This document shows, piece by piece, positions 47,752 to 57,721 of a stretch of 64,000 nucleotides of DNA (positions are counted from its first letter, which is position 1; every line of letters begins with the position of its first letter). Source of the stretch: Alphaproteobacteria bacterium. Its GTDB lineage: Bacteria; Pseudomonadota; Alphaproteobacteria; Caulobacterales; Maricaulaceae. Both the position numbers and the translations under genes were made by a program. The notes under the pieces were generated by a model, which was not told the origin of the DNA, searched no databases, and saw only the letters and a list, made by a program, of their open reading frames with translations. Location of the stretch: NCBI GenBank assembly GCA_024742735.1, contig JANSXV010000005.1, positions 62,001-126,000 of the forward strand. The letters are read 5' to 3'.

Positions 47752-47943
47752 ATGACTTACCTAAATCGCAATCAAGCAGCGGCCTATCTCGGCTGTCGGC
47801 CCTGCACGCTGGCCAAATGGGCCAGCAAAGGCACCGGGCCGACCTACTACCGCCGTGGACGTAATACGGCCTATCTCCAGCAAGACCTCGACGCCTGGCG
47901 AGATACCCATCAACGCCGCGATCCCGCGAAGGGAGGCGCGTGA
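47752..47943 (+). CDS. Small helix-turn-helix protein (AlpA/excisionase-like)
   Basis: 63 residues from ATG 47752 with GGAGG nine bases upstream. TYLNRNQAAAYLGCRPCTLAKW with a following YYRRGRNTAYLQQDLDAW is the MerR-like HTH_17 fold of AlpA regulators and phage excisionases. Its stop overlaps the start of the reverse transcriptase-like gene by one base (TGATG), so the two are coupled. It may regulate the RT gene or act as the island's excision factor; the coupling favours the first. Confidence 0.8.
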   Translation: MTYLNRNQAAAYLGCRPCTLAKWASKGTGPTYYRRGRNTAYLQQDLDAWRDTHQRRDPAKGGA

Positions 47944-49220
47944 TGAAAATCGGTATCGAACAGTTATTGGCCAAGAACGCGCTACCGCACTTATTGCGAC
48001 ACCTGCGGCTCTTCGCGTTGACGGTCGGCGGAACCGAAGCCCACGCTCAATTCTTGAAAGACCAAGATCAAGTGCGCGTTGTGATGCAGGCGGGCCTGGG
48101 ACGCCTCAAAAAGCTGAGGATGAACCGGTCTCGCGGCAAACGATGGTGCCAAGCGGAGACGATGCGAATGTTCCAGAGCAGGAACTTCCTGACAGCCGTC
48201 GCCCTCATTCAAGCGCTGATCAAGGAACAGCATCTTTCCTTAGCCGGTGCGAGGCACCTGGCGGACCGTGCTCGAGATTGGTCAGTCGGTGAGGCGATCA
48301 TCTTCGAACCACAACCAAAGTCGAATGGCGATCAGCGCATCATCTCTAAATTCGGTCCGATGAAGCGTGTGCGCAACCGTGCCATGGCATTACTGATCGA
48401 GGCCGTTTCAGGCCCGTTTCAATTCGATTTCTGCCACCTTGGCAGGGGCGGTGTGGAGGGCGCCGTCAAACAGATTGGTGAGAGTGTTCTCCAGGGCTAC
48501 AGGTTCTGGATAACGTGCGACCTCACCAGTGCTTACCCGTCGGTGACACTAGACCATGTGAAGGGCATAATTCCCATCCATGGCCGTCTGTTGAGCGAGG
48601 TAGGTTTTTCTACTCGCTACAACGGATACACCACCAACAAGGAAGGGGCTCGGCCGGGATTGGCAGAGGGTGCATCGCATTCGTCCAAAATCCTGAGCGC
48701 GTTCACTGACGGGCCGCTCCGCCAAGTCGGCGGTAGCGTTCAGGTGCTTTGCTTTGCTGACAACATCGCAATAGGCGCTCGCACCTTGGACAGCGTGGAA
48801 TGCGCGTTTAATACCTTCAAGAACGCATTATCCGCATCGAAGGCCGGCCCCATCCACCTTCATTCCGTGACAATCTGTGATGCTTTCCACCACCACAGCC
48901 ACATCAAAAAGGGCAATCTGACCTACCGAAATGGCGTCGATTTCTGCCAGTACCGAATTTCGTACGACGAGCACGACGCCAAGCTGCGTTATCGAGCGAA
49001 TACGTTGGCCTTCGCCAAGGCAAAGCGGAAAGCCTTTTCTCGGCTGTCAGGTGTCAACGAAGAGGACGAAATGGAGGACATCGTCGATGCCTACCTAAGA
49101 AACTGGGCCAGGTCGTTTAGACTGTGGAAGGTCGACGACAACACCTTAGAGTGCCTCAAGCAAACCCGGGACCAGTGGCTCTACGAATTCAAATACAGCA
49201 AGACCATCGACGCCGCCTGA
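47943..49220 (+). CDS. Reverse transcriptase-like protein with FADN in motif C
   Basis: 425 residues from ATG 47943 (GGGAGG six bases upstream; a GTG at 47940 is also in frame). RT features in order are PKSNGDQRIISKFGPMKRVRNR (fingers), motif A ITCDLTSAYPS (Asp193), motif B GARPGLAEGASHSSKIL, motif C VQVLCFADNIAIG (271-274), a motif D-like stretch after 280, and motif E-like GVDFCQYRIS. The usual YADD reads FADN, so the second catalytic Asp is Asn. The first about 115 residues are unrecognised. The type (retron, Abi/UG-like or other) cannot be told by eye. GC content is lower than the host average. Confidence 0.75.
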   Translation: MKIGIEQLLAKNALPHLLRHLRLFALTVGGTEAHAQFLKDQDQVRVVMQAGLGRLKKLRMNRSRGKRWCQAETMRMFQSRNFLTAVALIQALIKEQHLSLAGARHLADRARDWSVGEAIIFEPQPKSNGDQRIISKFGPMKRVRNRAMALLIEAVSGPFQFDFCHLGRGGVEGAVKQIGESVLQGYRFWITCDLTSAYPSVTLDHVKGIIPIHGRLLSEVGFSTRYNGYTTNKEGARPGLAEGASHSSKILSAFTDGPLRQVGGSVQVLCFADNIAIGARTLDSVECAFNTFKNALSASKAGPIHLHSVTICDAFHHHSHIKKGNLTYRNGVDFCQYRISYDEHDAKLRYRANTLAFAKAKRKAFSRLSGVNEEDEMEDIVDAYLRNWARSFRLWKVDDNTLECLKQTRDQWLYEFKYSKTIDAA

Positions 49221-49244
49221 TAGATTGGCGCAGAAATTAGGTTT

Positions 49245-49279
49245 GGTGATGATGGCGAAAAAGCAGCGTCATCATCACC
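49245..49279. terminator. Strong hairpin between RT and membrane-protein genes
   Basis: GGTGATGATG (49245-49254) pairs with CATCATCACC (49270-49279), and three more inner pairs leave a 9-base loop. There is no T-run. It sits 24 bases after the RT stop between convergent genes, so it may be a bidirectional terminator or the structured part of an RNA used by the RT. Confidence 0.6.
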
Positions 49280-49298
49280 CATCTCGCCTTCCTGAACG

Positions 49299-50708
49299 CT
49301 AGCCGTCAAACATTCCTAAATCGGGGCCGGTCAGCAGGCGTCCCGACATTGTTTCACCCAAACGGTCGAATACCGCCAGATCACCTTGCTGGGTCACGAT
49401 CAGGTACTCGCCCAGGCTCGCCCCGGTGTCGTCTGTAATCTCAAACCGGAATGAGCCACCGGCGGGCGTGGGCGTGCTGAGCGGTCTTTCCAGCTCTCCG
49501 CCATCTGGAAATGTCCAGAAGCTGACGACCTCACCCGCCTCTAAAACTTCAATCCTTATTTCGCATGGTGCACCACAGTCCGCACTCCATTGACCGATGG
49601 TGCCGGGCCGGTTGGCCGTCAGGGCGTGCCGCGTTGAGCGCCTTTCTGCGGTATCCAACCTCACGGCGACTGCGCCACGCCAGACGACGATCTCGGCATC
49701 ATCAGGCGATGTGGAAAGCGCATATCGCGAACCTGGCCCGCCTTCATACTCCCTGAAAACGGCCTCATCGAAGCGAAGCCGCAATAGTGTTTCACGAAGT
49801 CCCTGGAAGTCGGCCTGAATACTCCGGTTCAGAACGTAGCTCGGGTTCGTAAATTCGATGGTTCGAAAACCTCGACCAATAGTTCTGGCTGAACCGTCAT
49901 CAATCCAAAGCTCTCGGCGGAACACCGGTCCAACAGCATCTCGAATGCGGGGAAATTCTCGGCGCTGAAACTCAATCAGTCGTGCCCGGAACGACGAAAG
50001 GCGGGAGGCCGTATCGTCCTCCAATGACAGCCTCTCAGCCTCCGATATTACCGAGGAGTAGCGTGCGATGCGCTGGAGGAAAGCCTCAACCTCTTGAACT
50101 GAACTTGGCGTTGTGACGGGGCGCTCAATGTCGTCCTCCGCCCGCTCAAGGCTGGCGACGAACCTTTCTAGGTTTCGCGTGTCCTCCCCCGCTTGAGCAG
50201 ATCGCCGCCTGACCTCTGCTGCCCGCCCTCTTTCCTCGACGGCCAATGCAGCCGCTGCCGCCTCCTCAGCCTCCTGGACCCGCCGCCGTTCCAATTCGGC
50301 TTCGAACTCCTGGGGATCAAGCGCCTCGAGCTCGGCCAGCCAAAATTCGTCCCCTCGATCTTCGCGAACGCGGTCGAGATATTGTTCGGGCGCCGCTTCT
50401 CGTAGCGCCGCCAGCTCAGCAGCATCTCGGCGCTGATCCGCCAGTTGGAGCTGGGTGCTCACAACGGCCATCGGCAACATTACGGCGATCCATAGCAATC
50501 CTGCCGCCCGCGCTCGACGGATGCCCGGAAGGCTAACCTTGCCGAGTAAAACGGCGATCCCGGCAGCTCCAATTGCGAGCGCGATGGTTACAGCAGCGAT
50601 AGGGCTGATCAGCGCGACAAAAATCGGAATGATCAATCCAGCGAGAACCCAGGCGCAGGCCTCCCCAGCCCTTCCGATAAAACTTCTTCCTCGAACTGCC
50701 GCAGCCAT
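49299..50708 (-). CDS. Membrane-anchored coiled-coil protein, unknown
   Basis: 469 residues. The first about 90 hold three hydrophobic helices (ACAWVLAGLIIPIFVALISPI, then LAIGAAGIAVLLG, LLWIAVMLPMAVVS). A long Glu/Arg/Ala-rich coiled coil (about 95-185) follows, then a soluble beta-rich C-terminal domain with two Cys (SADCGAPCEIRIEV). No family is recognised. The ATG at 50708 follows GAGGGGACG. It shares a divergent, palindrome-containing promoter region with the XRE gene. Confidence 0.65.
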   Translation of the reverse strand: MAAAVRGRSFIGRAGEACAWVLAGLIIPIFVALISPIAAVTIALAIGAAGIAVLLGKVSLPGIRRARAAGLLWIAVMLPMAVVSTQLQLADQRRDAAELAALREAAPEQYLDRVREDRGDEFWLAELEALDPQEFEAELERRRVQEAEEAAAAALAVEERGRAAEVRRRSAQAGEDTRNLERFVASLERAEDDIERPVTTPSSVQEVEAFLQRIARYSSVISEAERLSLEDDTASRLSSFRARLIEFQRREFPRIRDAVGPVFRRELWIDDGSARTIGRGFRTIEFTNPSYVLNRSIQADFQGLRETLLRLRFDEAVFREYEGGPGSRYALSTSPDDAEIVVWRGAVAVRLDTAERRSTRHALTANRPGTIGQWSADCGAPCEIRIEVLEAGEVVSFWTFPDGGELERPLSTPTPAGGSFRFEITDDTGASLGEYLIVTQQGDLAVFDRLGETMSGRLLTGPDLGMFDG

Positions 50709-50710
50709 TA

Positions 50711-50769
50711 ATGCGTCCCCTCAGGTCTTTTTTCCCTTTATTCAAGAACCGTATTCTTGAGGGACGCAT
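50711..50769. promoter_or_regulatory. Nested palindromic operators upstream of the XRE regulator
   Basis: A perfect 7-bp palindrome TCAAGAA-ccgta-TTCTTGA lies at 50742-50760. An outer inverted repeat ATGCGTCCC(c)TCA / TGAGGGACGCAT (50711-50723 and 50758-50769) surrounds it. Both lie between the divergent membrane-protein and XRE genes. A leftward TTGTCA with a 17-base spacer overlaps them. These are probable binding sites of the XRE regulator. Confidence 0.6.
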
Positions 50770-50824
50770 ATGACAAGAATGGCAATCTCTGTTTGAACGG
50801 CATCCGACTTCTTAATCAGGATGG

Positions 50825-51172
50825 ATGAGCCAACGGTATTCAGAGAACGAGATCAAAACGATATTCGGACGACGGCTTCGCGAGGCCCGGACGAAATCGG
50901 GGCGAACACAAGAAGCGCTCGCTGCCGAGATAAACATGAGCGTCGACATGGTCGGACGACTGGAACGTGGGACGGCCCAACCATCATTCGAAACGATAGC
51001 GCGCCTTTCCACGGCCCTATCAATCCATCCAGCCTTCCTTTTTGGTGGTGAAGTCGAGACGACCACGCTTCGGTATTCATCTGAAACTGCGGCACTCATA
51101 GACCGAATTCGGACCCTGTCGGACGAAGACAAGAGGCGGGTCAGCTCGGCCATTGACCTGATCGTCAGATAG
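50825..51172 (+). CDS. XRE-family transcriptional regulator
   Basis: 115 residues. The helix-turn-helix is FGRRLREARTKSGRTQEALA plus EINMSVDMVGRLERG (about 14-48), followed by PSFETIARLSTALSIHPAFLF, a classic Cro/CI-type domain. The C-terminal 45 residues may dimerise. A TCAGGA site precedes the ATG. It likely controls itself and the divergent membrane-protein gene through the palindromes at 50711-50769. Confidence 0.88.
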   Translation: MSQRYSENEIKTIFGRRLREARTKSGRTQEALAAEINMSVDMVGRLERGTAQPSFETIARLSTALSIHPAFLFGGEVETTTLRYSSETAALIDRIRTLSDEDKRRVSSAIDLIVR

Positions 51173-51277
51173 CCCCCTAGCGTGTCATGCTGGACGTAAC
51201 TGGTTCAGCATTCGCCGAAGGTAGAGAAACAGCCTGAATTAAGACCGGAGAGGTCATTTGTCACAAACGGTGTTCAA

Positions 51278-52990
51278 CTAGTTTTTCGCGTTCCCGATCA
51301 AGAGCGTTTTCACACCTTCGCTCAGCCCGAAATCCACCCCGTTCATGAGCTTACCGAGGGCCTGCAAATTCGCTCCCTGCCCATAGCCTCCGGTTACGCT
51401 TTTGTCCGTATGCCCGACGAACTCGTGTAGGCGCTGTTCAGGGACATTCGCGCTCCGCATCGCGTCTACGAAGGCATGTCGGAAGCTATGGAAGGTCAGG
51501 TCGGGTCCGGTCTTCACGCCGATCTGCACCAGGTATTTGTTCAGCTTCTTGGAAGCGATTGCGGTCAGATTTCCCGGCGGCCCCAGCTTGATCTCAAAGA
51601 AGAGGCGCTTTTCGGCTTTCTTAGCCCGCGCCTTCAGCCACTCCCTCAGTCCGAAGTCGAACAGGTCGGGGTGTATCGGCACCCGCCGCTCAGAGGCTTC
51701 AGTTTTCAGGTCGAGCTCGCCCCGGATATCGAAGAAGGGTACGTCGTAATCCACATGCAGGTCGGACCGCGTCAACTGGATCAGCTCGCCTTCTCGCATC
51801 CCGGTGTAGAGCCCGATCAGATAGACCCAATAAAGGCCGTCCTGGGCCTTGTGCTTGCCTGGGAGATACCGCCTGTGCCGCGAACTAAACCCGCTATAGA
51901 GCGGTGAGGAGAAAATCTTGTTCAGCTCATCTTGCGTGAACGGCCGGCGCGGCTTCTTCAGGCTCGGCTTTGGAGCGGCGATCTTTACGGACGCGCCTGG
52001 CACACCGTCGATATAGCCTTCCGCGTCCAGCCAGATCAGGAAGGACTTCACGTAGCTAAAATACTTGCCCGAGGTCTTTGGGTTCAGACGCTTCTCGCCC
52101 TCTTTCGCGGTCAGCCGTTTGGGATACTTCGGGTCGACCTCCGCCCGTGGTTTCAGCGCCTCGATCACGTCCCTGACATCGCGAACATGGGCGCTGGTCA
52201 GTTGTTCGACCGTGATCGCCTCGCCCCATGTTTTCATCGCGATCTGCAGGATGCGGATTTTCTCGTCGCGAGTTCTGGGCTTCCACGCTCGGGGGCCTGA
52301 TGAGTACGCGTTGATATAGAGATCAACGGCCTCTTTGACCGGCAGCCCCGCCTCAATTGCAATTGATTGCAATCCCGGAACGCTGGGACGCGTGGCTGGC
52401 ATTTCTACCGGCACGAAGAGTTCGTCTTGCGGGCTGTATTTTCCCAGGATGTTGCTCTGCCGGAAGAGGGTGAACCGGGCATGCTCGATCTGCGCTCGCG
52501 CAATCCCCTCACAAAGCGCCCGGAATTCATCGCTTCCATGTGGCGGCATCTGGAAGCCGTGTGCCTCAGCAACGGTCATCGCTTGCGATTGGACACCAGA
52601 CTTGAACGTGCGCGACTGAACCTGACTTTCCAGAGCGTTGATGAACTCTTCAGCCATAACCTCCTGGTGTCCGGCATCATAGTCCAGCTCGCCCTCCGCA
52701 ATTGGCGCTGGTGAGCGATAGCTTTGGGCCAGATCGTGATAGAACGCCTGCGCGATTTCACGCGCATCGTCGATGCTTAAGTCCTTCATACGCCGCAGCT
52801 TATCGCAGAGCCCGTGAAAGGCGAGCGTGGCGTTAAGCACGCGCCGCGCCGCTAGCTTCGGATCGCGTGTTCTGACCGACCATCTAAGCTCTTTCCGCCG
52901 GAGCAAGCATTGGACGTCCGCCGGGACAGGCAAGCGCACCTGGAAGCCCCGGCCACGCGCTACGAGATGCTGAACCCTGCGCCCGCTCAA
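51278..52990 (-). CDS. Tyrosine recombinase (island integrase)
   Basis: 570 residues, starting at TTG 52990 (GAGGG upstream). An N-terminal DUF6538-like arm (HLVARGRGFQVRLPVPADV) and a SAM-like core-binding domain precede the catalytic domain. Catalytic residues are seen in TGMREGELIQL (Arg), TFHSFRHAF (His, Arg) and GHTDKSVTGGYGQG (His and nucleophile Tyr). It is 108 bases from the tRNA-Ser 3' end and is the enzyme expected to recombine the 17-bp repeats. Confidence 0.93.
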   Translation of the reverse strand: MSGRRVQHLVARGRGFQVRLPVPADVQCLLRRKELRWSVRTRDPKLAARRVLNATLAFHGLCDKLRRMKDLSIDDAREIAQAFYHDLAQSYRSPAPIAEGELDYDAGHQEVMAEEFINALESQVQSRTFKSGVQSQAMTVAEAHGFQMPPHGSDEFRALCEGIARAQIEHARFTLFRQSNILGKYSPQDELFVPVEMPATRPSVPGLQSIAIEAGLPVKEAVDLYINAYSSGPRAWKPRTRDEKIRILQIAMKTWGEAITVEQLTSAHVRDVRDVIEALKPRAEVDPKYPKRLTAKEGEKRLNPKTSGKYFSYVKSFLIWLDAEGYIDGVPGASVKIAAPKPSLKKPRRPFTQDELNKIFSSPLYSGFSSRHRRYLPGKHKAQDGLYWVYLIGLYTGMREGELIQLTRSDLHVDYDVPFFDIRGELDLKTEASERRVPIHPDLFDFGLREWLKARAKKAEKRLFFEIKLGPPGNLTAIASKKLNKYLVQIGVKTGPDLTFHSFRHAFVDAMRSANVPEQRLHEFVGHTDKSVTGGYGQGANLQALGKLMNGVDFGLSEGVKTLLIGNAKN

Positions 52991-53054
52991 GACGCCGCCC
53001 TCAGGAGGGAGGATTGGAACAGGGAATTGGAACGTTTTGCTGGGGCCGAAATCC

Positions 53055-53093
53055 CTGGAAACCGTAGCCTATTGGGATAATAGGGGTTTCCAG
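53055..53093. promoter_or_regulatory. Long inverted repeat beside the attachment core
   Basis: CTGGAAACC (53055-53063) pairs with GGTTTCCAG (53085-53093). Inside, CCTATT pairs with AATAGG around a 5-base loop, with a GTAG bulge on one side. It ends 5 bases before the attachment core, inside the island. It could be an integrase arm or cruciform site, or a terminator for the tRNA on the minus strand. Confidence 0.55.
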
Positions 53094-53098
53094 AAAAG

Positions 53099-53115
53099 TG
53101 GCGGAGAGGGAGGGA
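53099..53115 (+). repeat. Right attachment site within tRNA-Ser 3' end
   Basis: TGGCGGAGAGGGAGGGA, identical to 31507-31523 and, for 15 bases, to 30251-30265. It is the encoded CCA plus the 3' acceptor arm and part of the T-arm of tRNA-Ser, so integration restores a working tRNA. Confidence 0.88.
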
Positions 53116-53188
53116 TTCGAACCCTCGGAACGCTTGCGCGCTCAACGGTTTTCGAGACCGCCCCGTTCGACCACTCCGGCACCTCTCC
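53099..53188 (-). tRNA. tRNA-Ser (anticodon CGA)
   Basis: A 90-base class II tRNA with CCA encoded. The acceptor GGAGAGG pairs with CCTCTCC, the T-arm contains GGTTCGAATCC, and a long variable arm (TTGAGCGCGCAAGCG region) is present. The anticodon loop CTCGAAA gives CGA (53152-53154 on the plus strand as tcg), which reads UCG serine codons. It is the integration target of the island. Confidence 0.96.
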
Positions 53189-53327
53189 GAACAGAGGTGC
53201 GGTGTGTCGCACGAGCACGCTCGTAAAATCAAGCCTCCCTTGGCGCCCAAAGCGTGTTGCATGCCTTGCTGCGTTTCAATAGCGTGCCGGGCCGTATCGA
53301 GCGACGCAATCAACCAGGTGCAACCTT

Positions 53328-53624
53328 ATGAGATTTGGAATCCTGCTTTCCGCATTTGCGGCCGTGTCCGTGACGGCCTGCGCGACCAGCGGAACACAAC
53401 CTACGCAGCGAGAAGCCGCCGAGCTTCGCGCCGAAGACAGCGATGACCCGGTGATCTGCCGCTCCGAGCGTCCGATCGGCAGCCGCCTGAGTGAACGCGT
53501 CTGCCATCCGCGCAGCGTGTGGGCGGAAATGCGCCGGGACGCCGAGCGCGTTCGTCAGAACGCCGACTCGGTCGGGCAGACGGTTGACGTGTTCGAAGGT
53601 CCGGCGGGACCGGGCGGGCGCTGA
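53328..53624 (+). CDS. Small lipoprotein, unknown
   Basis: 98 residues. A signal peptide ends in a lipobox VTAC at about residue 18, so the mature protein is probably lipid-anchored. Two further Cys (VICRSERP, ERVCHP) and the phrase RPIGSRLSERVCHPRSVW recur in small alphaproteobacterial lipoproteins of unknown role. The ATG lies in host DNA just beyond the tRNA gene. Confidence 0.75.
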   Translation: MRFGILLSAFAAVSVTACATSGTQPTQREAAELRAEDSDDPVICRSERPIGSRLSERVCHPRSVWAEMRRDAERVRQNADSVGQTVDVFEGPAGPGGR

Positions 53625-53682
53625 ACCAGCGGCTCTGCATTGACTCAGGCGTCTGAGAACGCCTATACACCGCGCTCCGCCG

Positions 53683-53712
53683 CGCCCGGTCCTGCCCGGG
53701 CGGGGCGGTTTC
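53683..53712 (+). terminator. Possible terminator after the lipoprotein gene
   Basis: CGCCCGG (53683-53689) pairs with CCGGGCG (53696-53702) over a 6-base loop, followed by GGGCGG and only three T. It is strong in GC but lacks a proper T-run. Confidence 0.35.
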
Positions 53713-53811
53713 GCGTTTGACAACGCCGGATCGATCAAGAACTGGCGAAGAAAAAGGGCGCCGGCCGGGCATGGGCCTTGAGCACGGTTCCGAACAAGAA
53801 GGATGAATGAC

Positions 53812-54471
53812 ATGTACGCGGTGATCAAAACCGGCGGCAAGCAATACAAGGTCGCCGAGGGCGACATTCTGAAGGTCGAAAAACTCGACGCCGAAGCCGG
53901 CGACGTGGTGGCCTTCGACGAGGTCCTCATGCTCGGCGGCGACGGCGACGCCATGGTCGGCTCTCCGACTGTGGACGGCGCCTCTGTGACCGGCGAAGTG
54001 CTGGACATCCGCAAGGACAAGAAGGTCCTGGTGTTCAAGAAGCGCCGCCGTCAGAACTATCGCCGCAAGAAGGGCCACCGCCAGTGGATCGCCGTGATCT
54101 CCGTGGCCGAAATCCTGAAGCCCGGCGCCAAGTCCAAGCTGAGCGCCAAGGCCAAGACTGCGAAGACTGAAGCTCCGGCGGCCGAAGCGAAGGCTGAAAA
54201 GCCCGCCTCAAAAGCCGCGCCGAAGAAAGAGGCTCCCAAGAAAGAAGCCCCGAAAGCGGCGGCGGCCACGAATGACGACCTGACCCAGCTGACGGGTGTG
54301 GGTCCGGCTTTCGCCAAGAAGCTCAACGAAGCCGGCGTGACGGGTTTCGCCCAGATCGCCGCCTGGGACGCAGCCGAGATCGATCGCCTGGACGGCGAGA
54401 TCTCCGGTCTGAAAACCAAAGCTGAAAAAGGCGACTGGGTCGCTGAAGCCAAGAAACTCGCCGGCTCGTAA
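53812..54471 (+). CDS. rplU: 50S ribosomal protein L21 with C-terminal helix-hairpin-helix extension
   Basis: 219 residues from ATG 53812 (AAGGA eight bases upstream; ATG 53803 is possible). Residues 1-105 are a normal L21 (MYAVIKTGGKQYKV, a Lys/Arg stretch with KKRRRQNYRRKKGHRQ). A Lys/Ala-rich linker leads to LTGVGPAFAKKLNEAGVTGFAQIAAW, a helix-hairpin-helix domain. Typical L21 is about 103 residues; such extensions are common in Alphaproteobacteria. It forms the rplU-rpmA pair. Confidence 0.96.
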   Translation: MYAVIKTGGKQYKVAEGDILKVEKLDAEAGDVVAFDEVLMLGGDGDAMVGSPTVDGASVTGEVLDIRKDKKVLVFKKRRRQNYRRKKGHRQWIAVISVAEILKPGAKSKLSAKAKTAKTEAPAAEAKAEKPASKAAPKKEAPKKEAPKAAAATNDDLTQLTGVGPAFAKKLNEAGVTGFAQIAAWDAAEIDRLDGEISGLKTKAEKGDWVAEAKKLAGS

Positions 54472-54499
54472 GCCGCGCGTCTGAACGAAGGAGAGCAAG

Positions 54500-54769
54500 A
54501 TGGCTCACAAGAAGGCAGGCGGCTCATCGCGTAACGGCCGCGACTCGGCAGGCCGGCGCCTCGGCGTCAAGAAGTCCGGCGGTCAGCACGTGATCCCGGG
54601 CAACATCATCATCCGCCAGCGCGGCACCAAGTACTATCCCGGCGAAAATGTCGGCATGGGCAAGGACCACACCCTGTTCGCCCTGACCGAGGGCCGTGTG
54701 GAATTCGCGCGCAAGAAAGACAAGAAGCTCTTCGTCAACGTGGCCCCGCTCGCCGAGGCCGCCGAATAG
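54500..54769 (+). CDS. rpmA: 50S ribosomal protein L27
   Basis: 89 residues, with the typical start [22 protein letters not shown] and [23 protein letters not shown]. The basic N-terminal tail reaches the peptidyl-transferase centre. GAAGGAGAG precedes the ATG. Confidence 0.98.
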   Translation: MAHKKAGGSSRNGRDSAGRRLGVKKSGGQHVIPGNIIIRQRGTKYYPGENVGMGKDHTLFALTEGRVEFARKKDKKLFVNVAPLAEAAE

Positions 54770-54831
54770 GGCGATCTGACGACAGATCGCCTCTCCCATA
54801 GGGGGCGATCCGGTCTGATGAGACAGATGAA

Positions 54832-54860
54832 GGGGAGACGGATCGCCGTCTCCCCTTTTT
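54832..54860 (+). terminator. Intrinsic terminator after rplU-rpmA
   Basis: GGGGAGACG (54832-54840) pairs perfectly with CGTCTCCCC (54847-54855) over a 6-base loop, followed by five T. A weaker hairpin (GGCGATCTG/CAGATCGCC) lies just upstream at about 54769-54791. Confidence 0.9.
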
Positions 54861-54896
54861 CTTTTCCCTTCGCCAGCCCCTGGAGCGGCTGACGCC

Positions 54897-55469
54897 ATGA
54901 CTGACACGCTGAAAGAGACCCCGACCTTAAAGCCCGCCCGTTTCATCGTTCCGGCGGGCATCGCGACACTGGAGACCGCGCGTTTGATGCTCCGCCCGCT
55001 CGTCCTGACGGATGCAGACTGGGTCGCGCGTGAGAGCGGTCGGCCGGAAGTGGCGAACACGCTCGCGCTCGTCCCGGCGCCGAACCCGTCCTTGTTCGCA
55101 GAGATGTTCATCCTGACGGTTCTGGCGAAGCCCGCCGATATCGTGCGCGCGGTCATCGACCGGGCAAGCGGCGAGCCGCTGGGGGTCATCGGCGCCCATC
55201 ACAAGGGCGAAGGCGTCTACGGATTCGGCTATTGGTACGGGCCCGCAGCATGGGGCCGCGGGATCGCCACGGAAGCGGGAGCGGCGCTGCGCGACGCCCT
55301 GCGCGAAGCCGGCGCGGCTCGCCTGACCGCAGGCTACTTCACCACAAACAAGGCGTCCGCCCGCGTGCTGGAGAAGCTTGGGTTTGAGCACACCGGCGAT
55401 GACGAACCTCAATTCTGTATCGCCCAGATGAAAGCCCTGCCCCATCGCGGCATGGCGCTCGATCTTTAG
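54897..55469 (+). CDS. GNAT-family N-acetyltransferase
   Basis: 190 residues. ETARLMLRPLVLTDADW opens a RimJ/RimL-type GNAT fold, and the acetyl-CoA loop is AWGRGIATEAGAALRDAL. The late ASARVLEKLGFEHTG is also typical. The acceptor (protein N-terminus or small amine) is unknown. Its place between rpmA and obgE is common for such genes in this group. Confidence 0.88.
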   Translation: MTDTLKETPTLKPARFIVPAGIATLETARLMLRPLVLTDADWVARESGRPEVANTLALVPAPNPSLFAEMFILTVLAKPADIVRAVIDRASGEPLGVIGAHHKGEGVYGFGYWYGPAAWGRGIATEAGAALRDALREAGAARLTAGYFTTNKASARVLEKLGFEHTGDDEPQFCIAQMKALPHRGMALDL

Positions 55470-55502
55470 TCCCTACTCCACAAGCGGTTCGGAACCGGTT
55501 AG

Positions 55503-57717
<2,215 letters not shown>

Positions 57718-57721
<4 letters not shown>

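Larger units (their letters stand above)
31507..53115. mobile_element. 21.6-kb defence island integrated in tRNA-Ser(CGA)
   Basis: Bounded by 17-bp direct repeats derived from the tRNA-Ser 3' end. The integrase gene is next to the intact tRNA and points into the island. Contents are a helicase-methylase-ATPase operon with nuclease accessories, a reverse transcriptase-like gene, a membrane coiled-coil protein, an XRE regulator and the integrase. No plasmid transfer, replication or phage structural genes are seen, so it is probably mobilised only by its integrase or by helper elements. Confidence 0.88.
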
